This document shows positions 46,699 to 58,471 of a stretch of DNA of 64,000 bases, in pieces; position 1 is the first letter of the stretch, and each line of letters opens with the position of its first letter. A program made the position numbers and the translations under genes. This stretch comes from Rhizoclosmatium globosum (lineage: Eukaryota > Chytridiomycota > Chytridiomycetes > Chytridiales > Chytriomycetaceae): positions 310,001 to 374,000 of the forward strand of contig MCGO01000036.1 of the NCBI GenBank assembly GCA_002104985.1. The letters run 5' to 3'. Under the pieces are notes generated by a model. It was given only the letters and a program-made list of their open reading frames with translations. It was not told the DNA's origin and did not search any database.

Positions 46699-48331
46699 AT
46701 GAATCCATATAACCTCCTCAAAGCAAAGTCAAAGCTGAAAAGCGTAACCCTCTCCTCTGCAAGCATCAAGAAACAGGTCTTGGCAGTCATAGGAACACTT
46801 GGGATAGTCCTTGTGATCCTGATGTTGCACTTCCATGAGATCAAGGTGTGGGTCGATGAAATCGGAGTCTCATTGAACCGATGCGATGATACACATCGTT
46901 ATGAAGGTGTGTGATCCATCCATTTAGATATTAAAGTATTGATTGGTCCCATTCATAGGGTTCTCTCAATCAAGGGTGGACAAATCTGGCGCTTGTCGAT
47001 TTACTAGCCTTCACAAGAATACCACGCATGCTTCACCTCGAGTTTTGTATTACAATACACATGCGGGAACACGGGAAAACATGAAAGGCGTGATGCAGAG
47101 TTTGGGGATGCACTTGGACGAGTTCAACTCAGATATTGTTGCGCATGTTGGAAACACTGGTCGTCGATCTAGACAGTTAATCCGTGAAGGTCATGCCGCC
47201 TGGGTTTGTCGAAATTATGACGTTGTAAGTAGACCACGTTCGCCATTCTGCCTCAGATATGATTTTTTTCGGATTATTGTCCCATGCTAATGCGTTGAAG
47301 TCATAAATGACGCATCTCAGCTCCTGTGGAATGAATTAAGGATTGGATCAAATCTCCGTCAATATCCCATCTCCACTCCATTGTTGACCCCACTCAAACA
47401 ACAGGTTATAATTGCCGATACTATTCCTCATGGTCGTCAGCTTTTTGAATCTTGGCTTCATCCAGATCCTCGGAAACATTGTGGCTCAAAAATCATTTTG
47501 GAGATGACCAACCGATTTGATTGGGATGTGACGGATAAATTCACATACTACGCGAATTTGCGAAAGATAATCGCAACAACACATAATCGACTGTACTTTG
47601 TCTCAAACAACAATGCAGAATTCGCATGGTTGCAAGATAAATTGGGAATCAAAGTATCTGGCTTGAAGCACATTCTTCGACCCTTAGGCCTAAGCAAGAG
47701 TTACGAATATCCTTCTTTCTTGGTACGTCGTTTGTTGCATGGCTTCTTTCGCTAATGAAGTTAATAGCCGGCACCATCAAAATCGGCACTCCTCTCCAAA
47801 TCCGAATACTTTCCGCACCTCTACAAGACTATGGAAAAAGACTATAATCTCTCCTTGACACTCATTCCAGAACATGAACGGAAATACGGTGGTCCCGCCA
47901 CTCTATTGCAATTCAAAGGCTTCCTCGAGTTCCCATACCAATATTCTGTGATGAAGTTTTACGAAAATATTGCCTATGGCGTTCCTCAGTACATTCCCTC
48001 GTCAAGGCTGCTAAAGCAAATACTGAATGGTGGTAAACGAGCCTGCTCCCACTGTGCGCGAGTTGAAGCATTGGAGGGATTTGTTGGTCGTTTTGATATA
48101 CCTGTGAGAACCCTTGACAGATGGAGTGGCTTCATGGACTTTTACGACCCGTTGTTTGAACCCTTTGTGTACTACTTTGACAGTTTTAAAGAGTTGGAAA
48201 GAATTGATGGGATGTCTTGGCTAGATGCAGACTGGAAGCGTGTGAGGGAAAAGGGCCCCCAATTTTATCATTCATATCGAAAGGAAATTTTAGACGGTTG
48301 GCGGAACGTTTTCGGAGAAGTTTTGGGCTAG
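46699..48331 (+). CDS. Type II membrane protein, putative glycosyltransferase
   Basis: Exons 46699-46906, 46959-47224, 47405-47722 and 47768-48331, about 450 residues. A cytosolic lysine-rich N-terminus is followed by one TM (VLAVIGTLGIVLVILML), a type II Golgi-enzyme-like topology. The lumenal domain reads ASPRVLYYNTHAGTRENMKGVMQSLG, HVGNTGRRSRQLIREGHAAWVCRNYDV joined to VIIADTIPHGRQLFESW, then ILEMTNRFDWDV, YFVSNNNAEFAWLQ and ILRPLGLSKSYE, and ends with FKGFLEFPYQYSVMKFYENIAYGVPQYIPS. The last block resembles the C-terminal donor-binding part of GT-B glycosyltransferases (E...PY..S..K..E..A.GVP.Y.PS). The third intron junction (180-bp intron) was chosen because it restores YDVVIIADTIPHGR. 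The reaction is unknown. Confidence 0.7.
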
Positions 48332-48735
48332 AAAGGCAACGTTTTGAATGTACATACAGCATTGTGATATATTCGACTAAAATAAAGTGGCTAAATTTGG
48401 ATTCTCTTCATGCCATTCTAACGCTTTTTGGAATAGCTTCAGTCTTTACTATATATTTACGGACGCTTATCATGTTGTGTCCTTATAGTTGTGCAGTTCA
48501 TGATGGATATTAAATAATAAAGGTTTAAAAAGGGGGCATTTTCACTTATACTTATAAATAAATAAAACAAAAAATAATACATCCTTACTGTAATATAACA
48601 AAAAGGCGAAAGATATGATTCATTCTGCAAAAAGCCACAAAAACAATATCCAACCGAAAGTACTATAGAACCCCATAAAACAAAAAACCAAACTCCTTCA
48701 ACGTATCCCACACAGAAAATAAAGGATATTTAGGC
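48332..48735. other. Convergent 3' intergenic region
   Basis: A/T-rich tails of two convergent genes; contains AATAAA-like sequence on both strands (for example 48394 region on plus, 48550-48580). No gene seen. Confidence 0.5.
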
Positions 48736-50766
48736 TCAAACATCGTCTTCACCCCACCCAGCTCGACCTCCTGCTGGCCCCATATCCTGCAACAGTCCCA
48801 CATCCCGCTCCCGCACTCCATTTATCCCAATGCTTCCTACACTTCCTACAACAAGTCCCAGCGATGGCTGAGGTGTATGATATGTTCCCCTTGCAACTCC
48901 CAGCATACTCCCCTTCAAAGGCGCCCCAACAGGCCCATCCTCTTCCTCCCAATACCCACGCTGCTGCTGTCCACCCAGCGCCGTCGTAGGACTCGACCGC
49001 GGACCCGACCCAGTACCTCGTAACCGACTCAACGAGATACTCTCCCCAACAACGCCACCGCTACTACTCCCCCCGGTATACGAATTCGGGCTGAGAAGCG
49101 CTTCAGTCAAGTTTGGGCTTGCGGATCCGGATGTGTGTGGCGTGTTGTCGTCGGTTACGACGCCGTCCATTGATTTGGAGGTTGTTCCGTCTGCGTCGCT
49201 TGCCTTTGAGCTGACGATTTTGGCGTTGTAGGCGAAGAGGAGGGCGACACCGCCGACCTGAATGTTGGGTGAGTACAGCGTTACAAAGTGAGTGGAGGAG
49301 AGGGGGAGGGAACGTACAATGACGAGGAACCCGATTAGTGCACTGACGAGTTGCACTGCGCTGTTGAATGCAAAGTCTCTGAAGAGGACGGCACTGCAAA
49401 TCAGGGTTGCTGTTGTGAAGCAGACAAAGTAGATTGGCGTTACAATTGCTGTACTGAAGATGTTGAGAGCTTTGTTTAGGAAGTTGATTTGTGTGACACC
49501 GCAGCAGCAGACAAAGACGATGAGGAGGTATAGTGTCCAGTCTTTGAATTGGGAGTCGGAAGGGTTTTCGGCACTGTAGACGATGGCACTTCCAACAACT
49601 ATACGAGTATTTTTAGAGAATGCGCATTTTTTGGAGGATTTAGTTGGGGAACGTACCTTGGAGGACGACGACTACGAATGATCCAAGAAGAGAACATATT
49701 GAGATGTAAACCATAGGCGTTTTCTCACCCCATCGCGGTGATGCGTAAACCATTAAATATGTCAATCCACTGACGTTTGCGACGAGATATGTCATGAAGC
49801 CTGTTTGATCGAGCAAATCAGCATACAAACAGTTGAAAGGATTAAGGTAGATATGGAATCCGTTCACAGTCAAAACCACGACCCATTACTAGTGAATATG
49901 GATGAATTAAACGCACCCCAATCCCAAACTTTGACCCAGAAAGAAGCTAGACTGCCTGTGACGGAACCAGGCGGAGAATTAACAACCAATAGAGTAGCCC
50001 CAAGCACACATTGAGCACATCCAATCTTTCCACTTAGATTCAGCTTCTCTTTCAGGAAAATGTCACTCATGACGGCTGAAATGACGACGGAGATGGCTCC
50101 AAGCGGGGTAACGATAATGGCAGGTTGGAAGGCATATGCAGCAACATTACAGAGTTCTCCAACCAGCACTGTGATAAGTGAATAAAATCTCGTTAGAATT
50201 GTTTGAGGATGCTGGGAGAAAGGGGAAAGTGTGAATGGTGGCGGTGTGTCTCATTATGGGCAGCCCCAATCATCCAATTCTAAATCCAGTGCTTCAGCTT
50301 TGATTGATTGACTGATTCATTCGACTGCTGACATCACTCTACAATTTGATTGTAGGATTTGACGAGCAGGTTGAAGCTGAGTGAGATGGATTGAGGCGGG
50401 ACTAATTGAGCCCAGAGTCCGTCCCTGCCCTAATCCTACACCCACAGCCCTACTACTCCTGCCAACTACTACCAACTACTCCCAGCACACCACTAATGCC
50501 GCCACTACTTCGGACAGCTAAACAAACAACCAAAGAGGAAGGTACGCACTCATGATCATGCCCGTCCACCAAAGCGTGTTCTTCAAGTACCCGTGGCCCG
50601 AGCCCGGCCGTCGTCCGTCGAGCGCATTCGAATCGAGAAGCCCGCGCTTCTTCAGAATGAACGAGGCGCCAATGAACGCTGCCGAGGCAAGCGCAAGTGA
50701 AACGCCCAACACCCGAAACAACGCTGAACTCTCCTTTTCATTCGTATTTGTCGAATTGCCTTGCAT
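48736..50766 (-). CDS. NIPA-family magnesium transporter
   Basis: Exons 50550-50766, 49917-50168, 49657-49800, 49318-49598 and 48736-49257, about 470 residues. NIPA signatures: SAAFIGASFILKKRGLLD in TM1, [68 protein letters not shown] and a C-terminal TM bundle ending GGVALLFAYNAK. These proteins carry Mg2+ and other divalent cations across plasma or endosomal membranes. The C-terminal about 155 residues are a Ser/Gly-rich cytosolic tail. The first intron is 381 bp, the longest in the window; the others are 57-117 bp. The frame is intact. Confidence 0.93.
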
Positions 50767-51009
50767 TTAAATTTGAAGTGCGTGTGTGTTCGATTGGAGG
50801 CGGTGGAGGGGAAGGAAATGGGTAATGTCGTTGAAGTGGATGAAAGTGTGTCAACTGGTTGGTTGGGTGTTGAAAGGGAGAGGGAAAAAGTTTGGGTGGA
50901 ACCACAAAAGAAAAGGTGAAACCAGGAGTAGAACTCTACTGGAACGGAAAACCAAATATTTACTACATCAATGTTCTATTCTCAATGGATAAAATCTCCA
51001 ACGAAAAAA

Positions 51010-54000
51010 TCAATTCTCAGAAAGGGATCCAAAGAGGCGGCTCCAGAACTTGTTCTTGCCATCACTATGGTGTGACACTCGGGTGCTGCTGCTTGACGCG
51101 CCAGTCTCAGGAACAAAAGGTGCAGCTTTTGGTGCTACATCCTTCACGTCTTCACCCAAAGCAGCCTGTCTCAACTCAACATATTCACGTGCATTGTCTC
51201 TCTCCTCCTCCAACTGCTGAATGCGGACCAACAACTGATCAATGGCTGACTTGTATTGATGCTGAACAGCCGCTTCGACTTGCTTGACAATCTCTGGAAT
51301 TGCCGACCCAATTTCTCCTTTGATAACTGGACCCAACGCTTCAGCCAATGCCTTGACATCAATACTTGCTCCACCAGCAACGCCAGCCACAGCAAGAGCG
51401 CTGGAAGAACCAAACTTGACACGCAAGTCAATTGGCAACTTTTCTTGCTTGACTGGTTCAGGATGACCCTTGACTTCCTCCAACTCACTCTCCTCCTTCT
51501 TCCACTCTGCCACAACTGGATCATGTTCATCAAGCAATGCAATTGAGTCAACAGATTCCATCACTTGGCCCCCTCGACAGGCAAGACGTCTCCGTATTCT
51601 GGGAAAGGAAAGTACCCAACAGTCGTCATTCTATAGCTGACACCTTTGACACGCAAACCAACGACAATACGGCGCTTCAAGTCAACAAGGGCGGTCGTGT
51701 ACCAATGGAAATTTTGGCTGTTGAAATCGTTGTACGGGTATCCGTATCCAATCAGCGGCGTAACGTCATAGGAAGCGAGAATATCGTGACTTTTGTCACC
51801 ATGTAGTTTTTCAGCTTCGAGAACAACGTGACGCAAAGTAGCTACATGCATGTCTCTGCCACCACCGGATCTGACTACAATATTGTCGTAAAATAAATTA
51901 GGCACCGAAATATAGGAATACAAGACGAATACTCACATTGAAATAGAGTCGATAAGTCTCTCTTGACAACAGGATCGCAATTTTCAAAGTCTTTTGATGC
52001 AACAGGTATGCTCAAGTTGTAGAAGTCGCGGTTCGCAGTGCTTGTATCATCACATTGTAACGAAAACAATGCATTCTTCTCGGGCTCCTTCAAATACATG
52101 TTTGGCATACAGAACTCCAACAATGTTCCAAACACTTCTCCCTTTACATCTTCCAACTCAACATCAATGACGACTGGAGACTGCGCCGTCAACGCAACCC
52201 ACGAATAGTTCTTGCGACCTCCGTCCGGTCCACCTTCCGGCAAATAAGCATCACACATCAAATGCGCATACGCTTCGATAGTGACCGACCCACCAGCAGG
52301 CACCAGAATCGGCAAATTATTCGTCGGAAGCCCGTTATTATTCCCAATCGAAAAGTATGTACACTTTTCATCCAACTGCTTCCACTCGTTCGTCAAAATC
52401 GTTGCATCCTTTTCTTCATCCCCAGTTTCAGGAACAACAAAAGGACCTGGGTTCCGAAGACGCGCGTAAATGCGGCCCTCGACAATTGAAACGGGGTCTT
52501 GACTTGTGTTGAGAATTTTAAGGGTTGAACCGAGGTAGTCCTTCTTGCGGTATGCGTCATGACGCATTGTTTGTTCTCCAACTTTAACTTTCAAGGGACT
52601 GGCGGGAGACTTCCAAGCGGGGAGCGAGTCAGGTTTACGGGGGATGAATGTACGGAGAGGCTCGCCTTTTACAAGAGGGGTTGTAGGGAGGTTGTAGGGG
52701 TTCTTGATGTTTTGGAGGGCTTTTGGGAGCGGACGTTCGCCAAATGCTGCAGATTTACAGAATTCGATTAAAGTTGCTTCGGGCCCATTAAAATCATTGA
52801 TTTCAGGCCATGCAAAGTGTACTTTGACAGAGGAAGGGGAAACGCTTGTACGTGTTCCGCATTCGATGTTAATTCCAATGACTTCGTGGCCTTCGTCAGA
52901 AACAATCCAACGTCCAATTGCATATTCGTCGCGTTGGCCTTTGAGAGAAAATACTGGGAGACGAGTGTCAACTCCGATGAGTTCTTCCTTTTCAAAGAGC
53001 ATGAACCACGATTCATAAGGGATCGCGCTTGCAATCATGAGCTTGTTTTGATCTTTGCCAGCGTTACTGGTTGTTGCCCCGACACGAATCCAGGCAGTTT
53101 CGTCAGCGTATTCTTCAGAGTAATCATCAGCAGATATTTTAGCGTGTGTTCTACTCATGAGTGTGTTCCACATGATGCCTGCACGCCAGTTAACGAATGA
53201 ACCGTACTTGAACCTGTTGTGGTGCTTTGGGTTGTGTCTGTTTCTGTGGCAGCCGAGGAGTGGGTCTTTAAGTTGGCAGCAGGCATAAGTTCTGCCGTAT
53301 TCTTGAATGGGACCATCCGTCAAGTGGAATCGACAAGCGCCATCACCGTTGGAGCTTTCAGTGTATGGTTGAAGACATTGGACACAAGTGAGTTGTGGTT
53401 CTGGACCGAGCTCTGCGACGTTAGACCACAAGGTACGGTACGAAGGCCAAACTTCAGAGCTGAATCGAGATTGGATGACAGCCAGTTTGTCCGTGAGTTC
53501 CAAGGGGTTGAGGAAGATTCCCTGTAGCTTGAAAAGGTTTCCAATTACTTGTTTAACAGTGTGGTCATTGATTGCGTCTGGGAGAACGAGGTCTTATGGA
53601 GAAATAGGGTAATCAGTTATTAATATTGGGTGGCATTTGTGTGGCTGGATGGAAATATGTACCTGGCAGTTGGCCAACCATTGTGAACCCTTCAAACTTG
53701 CGATACACTTTGCTCCCACCAACAACCTCATTTGCTCCAACAAGGATAGGAATAATTGTCAATTTGTCCATACTTTGGAAGTGGAGAGCCGTCTGCCACT
53801 CCTTCAGCACATTATCAGTCCAGCCCGCCTGCAGATTCAGCATCGACTTGAGACAGGCTTCCGAGACAATTGGAAGCACCAAACAGGATCCAGTCAAAGC
53901 TACATCCAATTGATTTTTATGACATAAGAACCAACACCATTTCGAATCCAATTACAACAAACCAGTCATAAACTGCGACGTGTAGTCCACGCCTTCTTTC

Positions 54001-54218
54001 AGGTTCTGTTTGTCTAAAAAGCACTTGATCCGCACTTCTCTTTGTTCGTTCAGGATTGTCAAGGCCTGCAACTTGTCGCACAGCTTCTCGGCCAGATCCG
54101 CATCCGTGTTGACCCGGTACGAACTTACGATGTACCTTGTTAGCATGGCATGGATAGCTTAGGACTGGGGTACTCACATGAAGATGTGGAACTGCTTCTT
54201 GTTCTCCTCGTCAGCCAT
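51010..54218 (-). CDS. TIR-domain protein with CHORD-like Cys/His cluster and C-terminal coiled coil
   Basis: About 985 residues. Exons 54178-54218, 53963-54123, 53663-53899, 51937-53593 and 51010-51874. The N-terminal TIR domain (residues about 9-150) shows box 1 FHIFISYRVNTDADLAEKL, box 2-like CFLDKQNLKEGVDY, then CLVLPIVSEACLKSM, LKEWQTAL (a Glu in the place of the TIR NADase catalytic residue) and TIIPILVG. After about residue 200 there is C-x2-C...CRFH...Y-x-CC-x6-GC-x4-H, like CHORD or related zinc modules. A long beta-rich middle follows, then a C-terminal helical region (IPEIVKQVEAAV, IDQLLVRIQQLEEERDNAREY). One frame break near 51570 lies in a C5 run. If the frame break is real, the protein ends at VEGAK and loses about 180 residues. 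TIR proteins act as NADases or signalling adaptors; the role here is unknown. Confidence 0.8.
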
Positions 54219-54323
54219 TTCGTTGGAGGATTTTTTGAAGAGAGATGGGAGGCGGACTGAAACGGTGAAATTGATTTGGTTTCATTTGAAAGAAAAGAAA
54301 TAATATATACACGATCTGTGATA

Positions 54324-55770
54324 CTAGAGCCACGGTGCTTTCTGGCTCGATTGGAACTGTGGTTGTTGTTGCTGACCTCCACTCAACCACGGAGCTAATT
54401 GTGGGTGGCCATTCCCGCTTTGTAATCCTCCTGTGGTCGAATTAGCTTCACGTCCTCCTGTCGCTCCAACTGGACCAGCGCTGGCTCCAATCAAACCGGC
54501 ATGTAAAGCAGCAGTCAAACTCCTTGGATGCGAAATAGGGAAATCAGCACTACTCTCCCAAACAATAATTCCTGCCAACCCCTTTTCATGAACATATGCG
54601 CACTTTGCACGAACGGATTCCACAGAGTCATAAGAGCTCAACACGCGCTTTGCAGGATCATACGAATATGTAGCTTTTGCCAAGTCATCCCAATATTCCG
54701 TTGCACCTGCGACAGGAAGGGCCTTATAATCTACAACCCCATCTTCCCAAGACTTGTCAGGTGAACTTCCCGAGGAAGGTTGACCCAATCCCGCCGTGTT
54801 TGCAAATGCGCGAGAATAGTAGGCGACACCAATAATCAGTTTTGAGGGCGGAACCCCTTTTCCAATCAAGAAATCCACGCCACGCTCAATTGACAATGGA
54901 GCGTATGGAGTTGATTTCAGGTTCGTCTGATGCCCTGCGAGACACGAACCCCACGCAGATGAAGCGAAATCGTATGTCATGATGTTGATTGTGGCAAGAT
55001 ATTGACACATTGCACCCAGTGGAAGTGCATCCATTTTAGCAGGGTCTCCAACAACACACGCGGACAATTCAATGTTGGAGTTGTTTGTGGAATCAAGACA
55101 TTGACGGAGAAGTTGGAGGAGCAGGGAAAAGTTGTTGGCGTCTTCAGGATGCGTTTCGTTTCCTGGGTCTCCAAAGTTAATTCCGACGGGTGAAATGTAT
55201 TCCCAGTCACTGGTGTTATCATAGAGTCAGTTGATAAGGTTGGGTATCATGACACATCGCCACTCACAAGTCAATGCGATCAAAGAGACCAGGATACCTT
55301 GACAGAATCGCAATTATCTCATTAACAAAGGCAGATCGCGCTTCCGGTGTTCGCACTGAGGATGAAAAGTGTTTGGAGAAGGTCCAACCCCCAATACTCA
55401 ATCCAAAGCGGAACCGTTTACCCTGCCTGATACATCGTGTTAGAATAACATTTTCAACAGATGATTCAAGGTAATTAGGAGTCAAAGGAACAAAGCCTAA
55501 CCTTTTCAACTTCATAAACTGTCCAAACTGTCCAAAGTACCCATCAGCATCCGAATCCGCGGGTGCAACACCTTCTCCAGGCCCGTATCGCTTGTCTGTA
55601 TCAGCCCAAGGATCCGAGGAGGTAGGCACAAGGAAGCCTCCCTTCTCACGCAGGTCAAAGAAGGAGTAGTTGATATCGGTAATATAATCAATGGGAAGGT
55701 CCTTCACTTGGAAGCTACGGCCGTAGCATGCCCAGTTCGTGTGGTAGAGAATAAGGCGTTTCGAACTCAT
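54324..55770 (-). CDS. GH18 chitinase-like protein
   Basis: About 440 residues from exons 55502-55770, 55268-55426 and 54324-55209. It starts at MSSKRLILYHTNWACYGRSFQ; the second strand is FRFGLSIGGWTFS. The active site, rebuilt across the second intron, reads FDRIDFDWEY, the complete DxxDxDxE catalytic motif. Later conserved parts are NIMTYDFAS and KLIIGVAYYSRAF, and GLAGIIVWESSADF near the end of the barrel. It should hydrolyse chitin or related beta-1,4-GlcNAc chains. There is no N-terminal signal peptide, and the tail is Gly/Gln/Ser-rich, which suggests a cytosolic or unconventionally exported enzyme. The frame is intact. It is divergent from the ORF at 55865 with about 95 bp between. Confidence 0.9.
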
Positions 55771-55864
55771 TTTTATTCACAAAAGTTGGGAAAAAGAACA
55801 TACTTCGCGTCAAAAGAAAGACACATTAATATTCATTTCAGTGGCAACGAATCTTTTCTTGAAA

Positions 55865-56380
55865 ATGAAGCTTCAGCTCAATGAAAGCGAGTTGTATACT
55901 GTGGTGATCTTGCCACGACCTGTTGACGTCTCGGCCTGTATCGTTTCTCTCCATGAAATTAAAGCTACTACTAGTCAAGATGCATCAAAAAATAAGCGAT
56001 TGAATGAATCGATTCGCCCATGGATTTCAAGCGGAAGGGATCAAGCAACTAGTCTGAATCAAGGAAAACTAACAGATACCAGCTGTTCAAGCATCCTCAG
56101 TTCAAATTCCGCAGTGAATGCAAAGCACTATGATACAGATTCTGATTCTGACGATGATATTCCACTTGCTTTTTCCAAGCATTCAATTGCATTTTTGAGC
56201 ATGAATCGAGTGCCTTTGAACGGATGCTTTAATCCTGGGAAATATCTTCCTGGTACGAACGATGTTTTAAAAACCATGAGTGAGTCGTCGTGTCAGATCC
56301 CCGCTGCTCACTGTCGAGGTGATGATCCCCGCAGAAGCTATAAAAAGGGAATTCTGTTTAAACGTATGTATAATTATTGA
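55865..56380 (+). CDS. Small protein of unknown function (or 5' part of the cyclophilin gene)
   Basis: Open frame of about 171 residues starting MKLQLNESELYTVVILPRPVDVSACIV. It has an acidic patch (DTDSDSDDDIPLAFSKH), is otherwise Ser-rich, and has no recognised domain. Near its end lies a strong donor (GTATGT at 56364) in phase with an acceptor at 56430, which would join this ORF in frame to the cyclophilin-40 gene. If unspliced, the protein ends at 56380, 113 bp before the cyclophilin start. An AATAAA lies between (about 56392), which favours two separate genes. Confidence 0.45.
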   Translation: MKLQLNESELYTVVILPRPVDVSACIVSLHEIKATTSQDASKNKRLNESIRPWISSGRDQATSLNQGKLTDTSCSSILSSNSAVNAKHYDTDSDSDDDIPLAFSKHSIAFLSMNRVPLNGCFNPGKYLPGTNDVLKTMSESSCQIPAAHCRGDDPRRSYKKGILFKRMYNY

Positions 56381-56492
56381 TCATCAGTAGAAATAAAAGA
56401 TTTTTCGCTGATGTTCTTCTCAATTCCAAGTGGTATTTGTTGTGAAAGCTGGAAAGGAAATCTTCAGAAACTCTTCGAAAAAACAAAGAGAG

Positions 56493-57828
56493 ATGATGGC
56501 CACTGAAGCAACGAGACCACAAGTCTTCTTCTCCATCACTATTGGAGATGTCCCAGCGGGCAAGATTGTTATGGAGGTAAATGCGTCGGTTTTTAGTGAC
56601 TGTTTCGCTAAGGTTCTGGTAGCTTTACGATGACATTGCCCCAAGAACAACCAAGAACTTCCAAGTTCTGTGCCAGGGAAACACCGTCTCTGAGGATGGA
56701 ATTAAGCTGACATACAAGGGATGCTCATTCCACCGAGTGATCAAGAACTTTATGCTTCAAGGAGGAGGTTATTTGCGCTTTTTGGGAGAGTGTTGTTTGC
56801 TTGGCTGCTGACCTGTTTCTTGCAGACTTTACCAACCACAACGGAACTGGAGGTGTCTCAATTTACGGTGAAAAGTTTGAGGACGAGACTTTTGAGGTGA
56901 AGCATGAGAAGGCTGGTTTGCTTTCTATGGCAAATGCGGGACCCAACACAAACGGAAGGTACCGTCAAGCTTATTCTGGGTATTTCCTCGAAAGATATCT
57001 GATTATTTGCTCTATAGTCAGTTCTTTATTACCACTGTGGCCACTCCACACTTAGACGGAAAGCACGTTGTGTTTGGTCGTGTCATCAAGGGAATGGGTG
57101 TCGTCCGTCGTATTGAAAACACTGAAACCAACGACAACGACAAGCCATACCAACCCGTGATCATTGCAGACTGTGGAGACTACGACGCCAAGCAGGAAGC
57201 CGCTGCAATTGCTGCCGCCTCAGCCGACGGAGATGTGTACGAGGAATACCCAGAGGACCAGTTGCCAGCTGACGGATCTGCAGACGGCTTGAAGCCTGAT
57301 GAGTTGCTTGCGATTGCTGGTGCCGTAAAGCAGATTGGAACAGACTACTTCAAGAAGCAGGATTATGCAACTGCAGCTGCTAAATACGAGAAGGCGGTTC
57401 GATACTTGATGGAATTGCACCCTGACCCTGAGGATATTGCCGAGTTGTCGATTGAGCAGAAAAAGCTCTACTATTCCTTGAAGGTGTCTTGCTTGCTCAA
57501 CATTTCCATGTGTGGATTGAAGTTGAACGCGTGGGCGCAGACCGTCAAGGAGACCTCCAAGGTTTTGGCTATTGAGCAGAAGTTGAAGGGTCGTACTGAT
57601 GGATTGGAGGCTGCTGTCTCGGCCAGTGATAAAACTAAGGCTTTGTTCAGACGTGGACAGGCCAAGAACGCGTTGAAGGAGTACGAAAACGCTGTCAAGG
57701 ACCTGACTGAAGCTGTTGCTCTTGCACCAGAAGACAAGTTGATTGCCAGAGAGTTGGCTGTCGGACAAAAGGCTATCAAGGACCGTGCTGAGAAGGAGAA
57801 GAAGATGTATGCCAAGATGTTCTCTTGA
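56493..57828 (+). CDS. CPR6: Cyclophilin-40, peptidyl-prolyl isomerase with TPR domain
   Basis: Hsp90 co-chaperone of the Cyp40/Cpr6 (PPID) type. Exons 56493-56576, 56623-56767, 56826-56958 and 57018-57828, about 390 residues. The cyclophilin domain has [28 protein letters not shown] (catalytic Arg), [19 protein letters not shown] and [16 protein letters not shown]. The C-terminal half holds TPR repeats: [47 protein letters not shown] and [26 protein letters not shown], ending with a basic helix. The Hsp90-clamp residues (K, N, N, K, R types) appear in the expected places. The frame is intact. ATG choice is between 56493 and 56496. Confidence 0.95.
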
Positions 57829-58471
57829 GGTGGATATTGTTAAAGGTGGTTTTGTACTGAGTGTGAAGTGGTGGATGTGTTTACTTTCCTTGCTTTGATT
57901 ATTTGATTCTCTTTCTTATCTTTATATATTACTCCAACTGGAATACTTGTTATAAACACCTGATTTTCTTTTTCGTTTTGTTTCTGTTTCGGGTAATGCT
58001 TGGGTTTGTGCTTGGTTCCGACCGATTCGAAAAGAAAGTTGACCTGGAACCGAAACCAGACACCGGCCACCCATCCACCTTCGCCCAGCTTCCACCAACG
58101 GACCGTGGCCGCCCAGTCTGAAGCAACCAACGAATACGCCAGAAAAACTATACTCAACTAGCCTCTGCCGAGACCTCTTCTTCATCCCACTTCCATTTCA
58201 CTCCCACTTTCTGACTTTCATCCTCTGAATCCACTCTGAACTCATCCACGAAATCCATCAAAACAACCCTGCCTCTTTTGCTATTTAACATCAATTCAAC
58301 GAATTCGGACATATTCCTTTTGATAAAGGTGCGTAAGTTTTGTTGGGAATGCTGGGGTGTTTCGTTTCTGTGCTTTGCCTTCATTCCGTTTGCTCACACG
58401 TGGACCACCCTTCAGAAAACCTTGCTTTAAAGTCTACATCCGAACATTTCTCTCAATTCTATTCCATTAAC
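57829..58471. other. Intergenic, no convincing gene
   Basis: 3' region of the cyclophilin gene and promoter of the next gene. A minus-strand ATG at 58310 opens a 52-residue acidic frame (MSEFVELMLNSKRGRVVLM...) ending at 58154; it is possible but unsupported. Confidence 0.5.

Noticed and set aside
58154..58384. Minus-strand frame encoding a 52-residue acidic peptide
   Set aside because: No recognisable domain, no conserved neighbour relation, lies in the promoter of the next gene.
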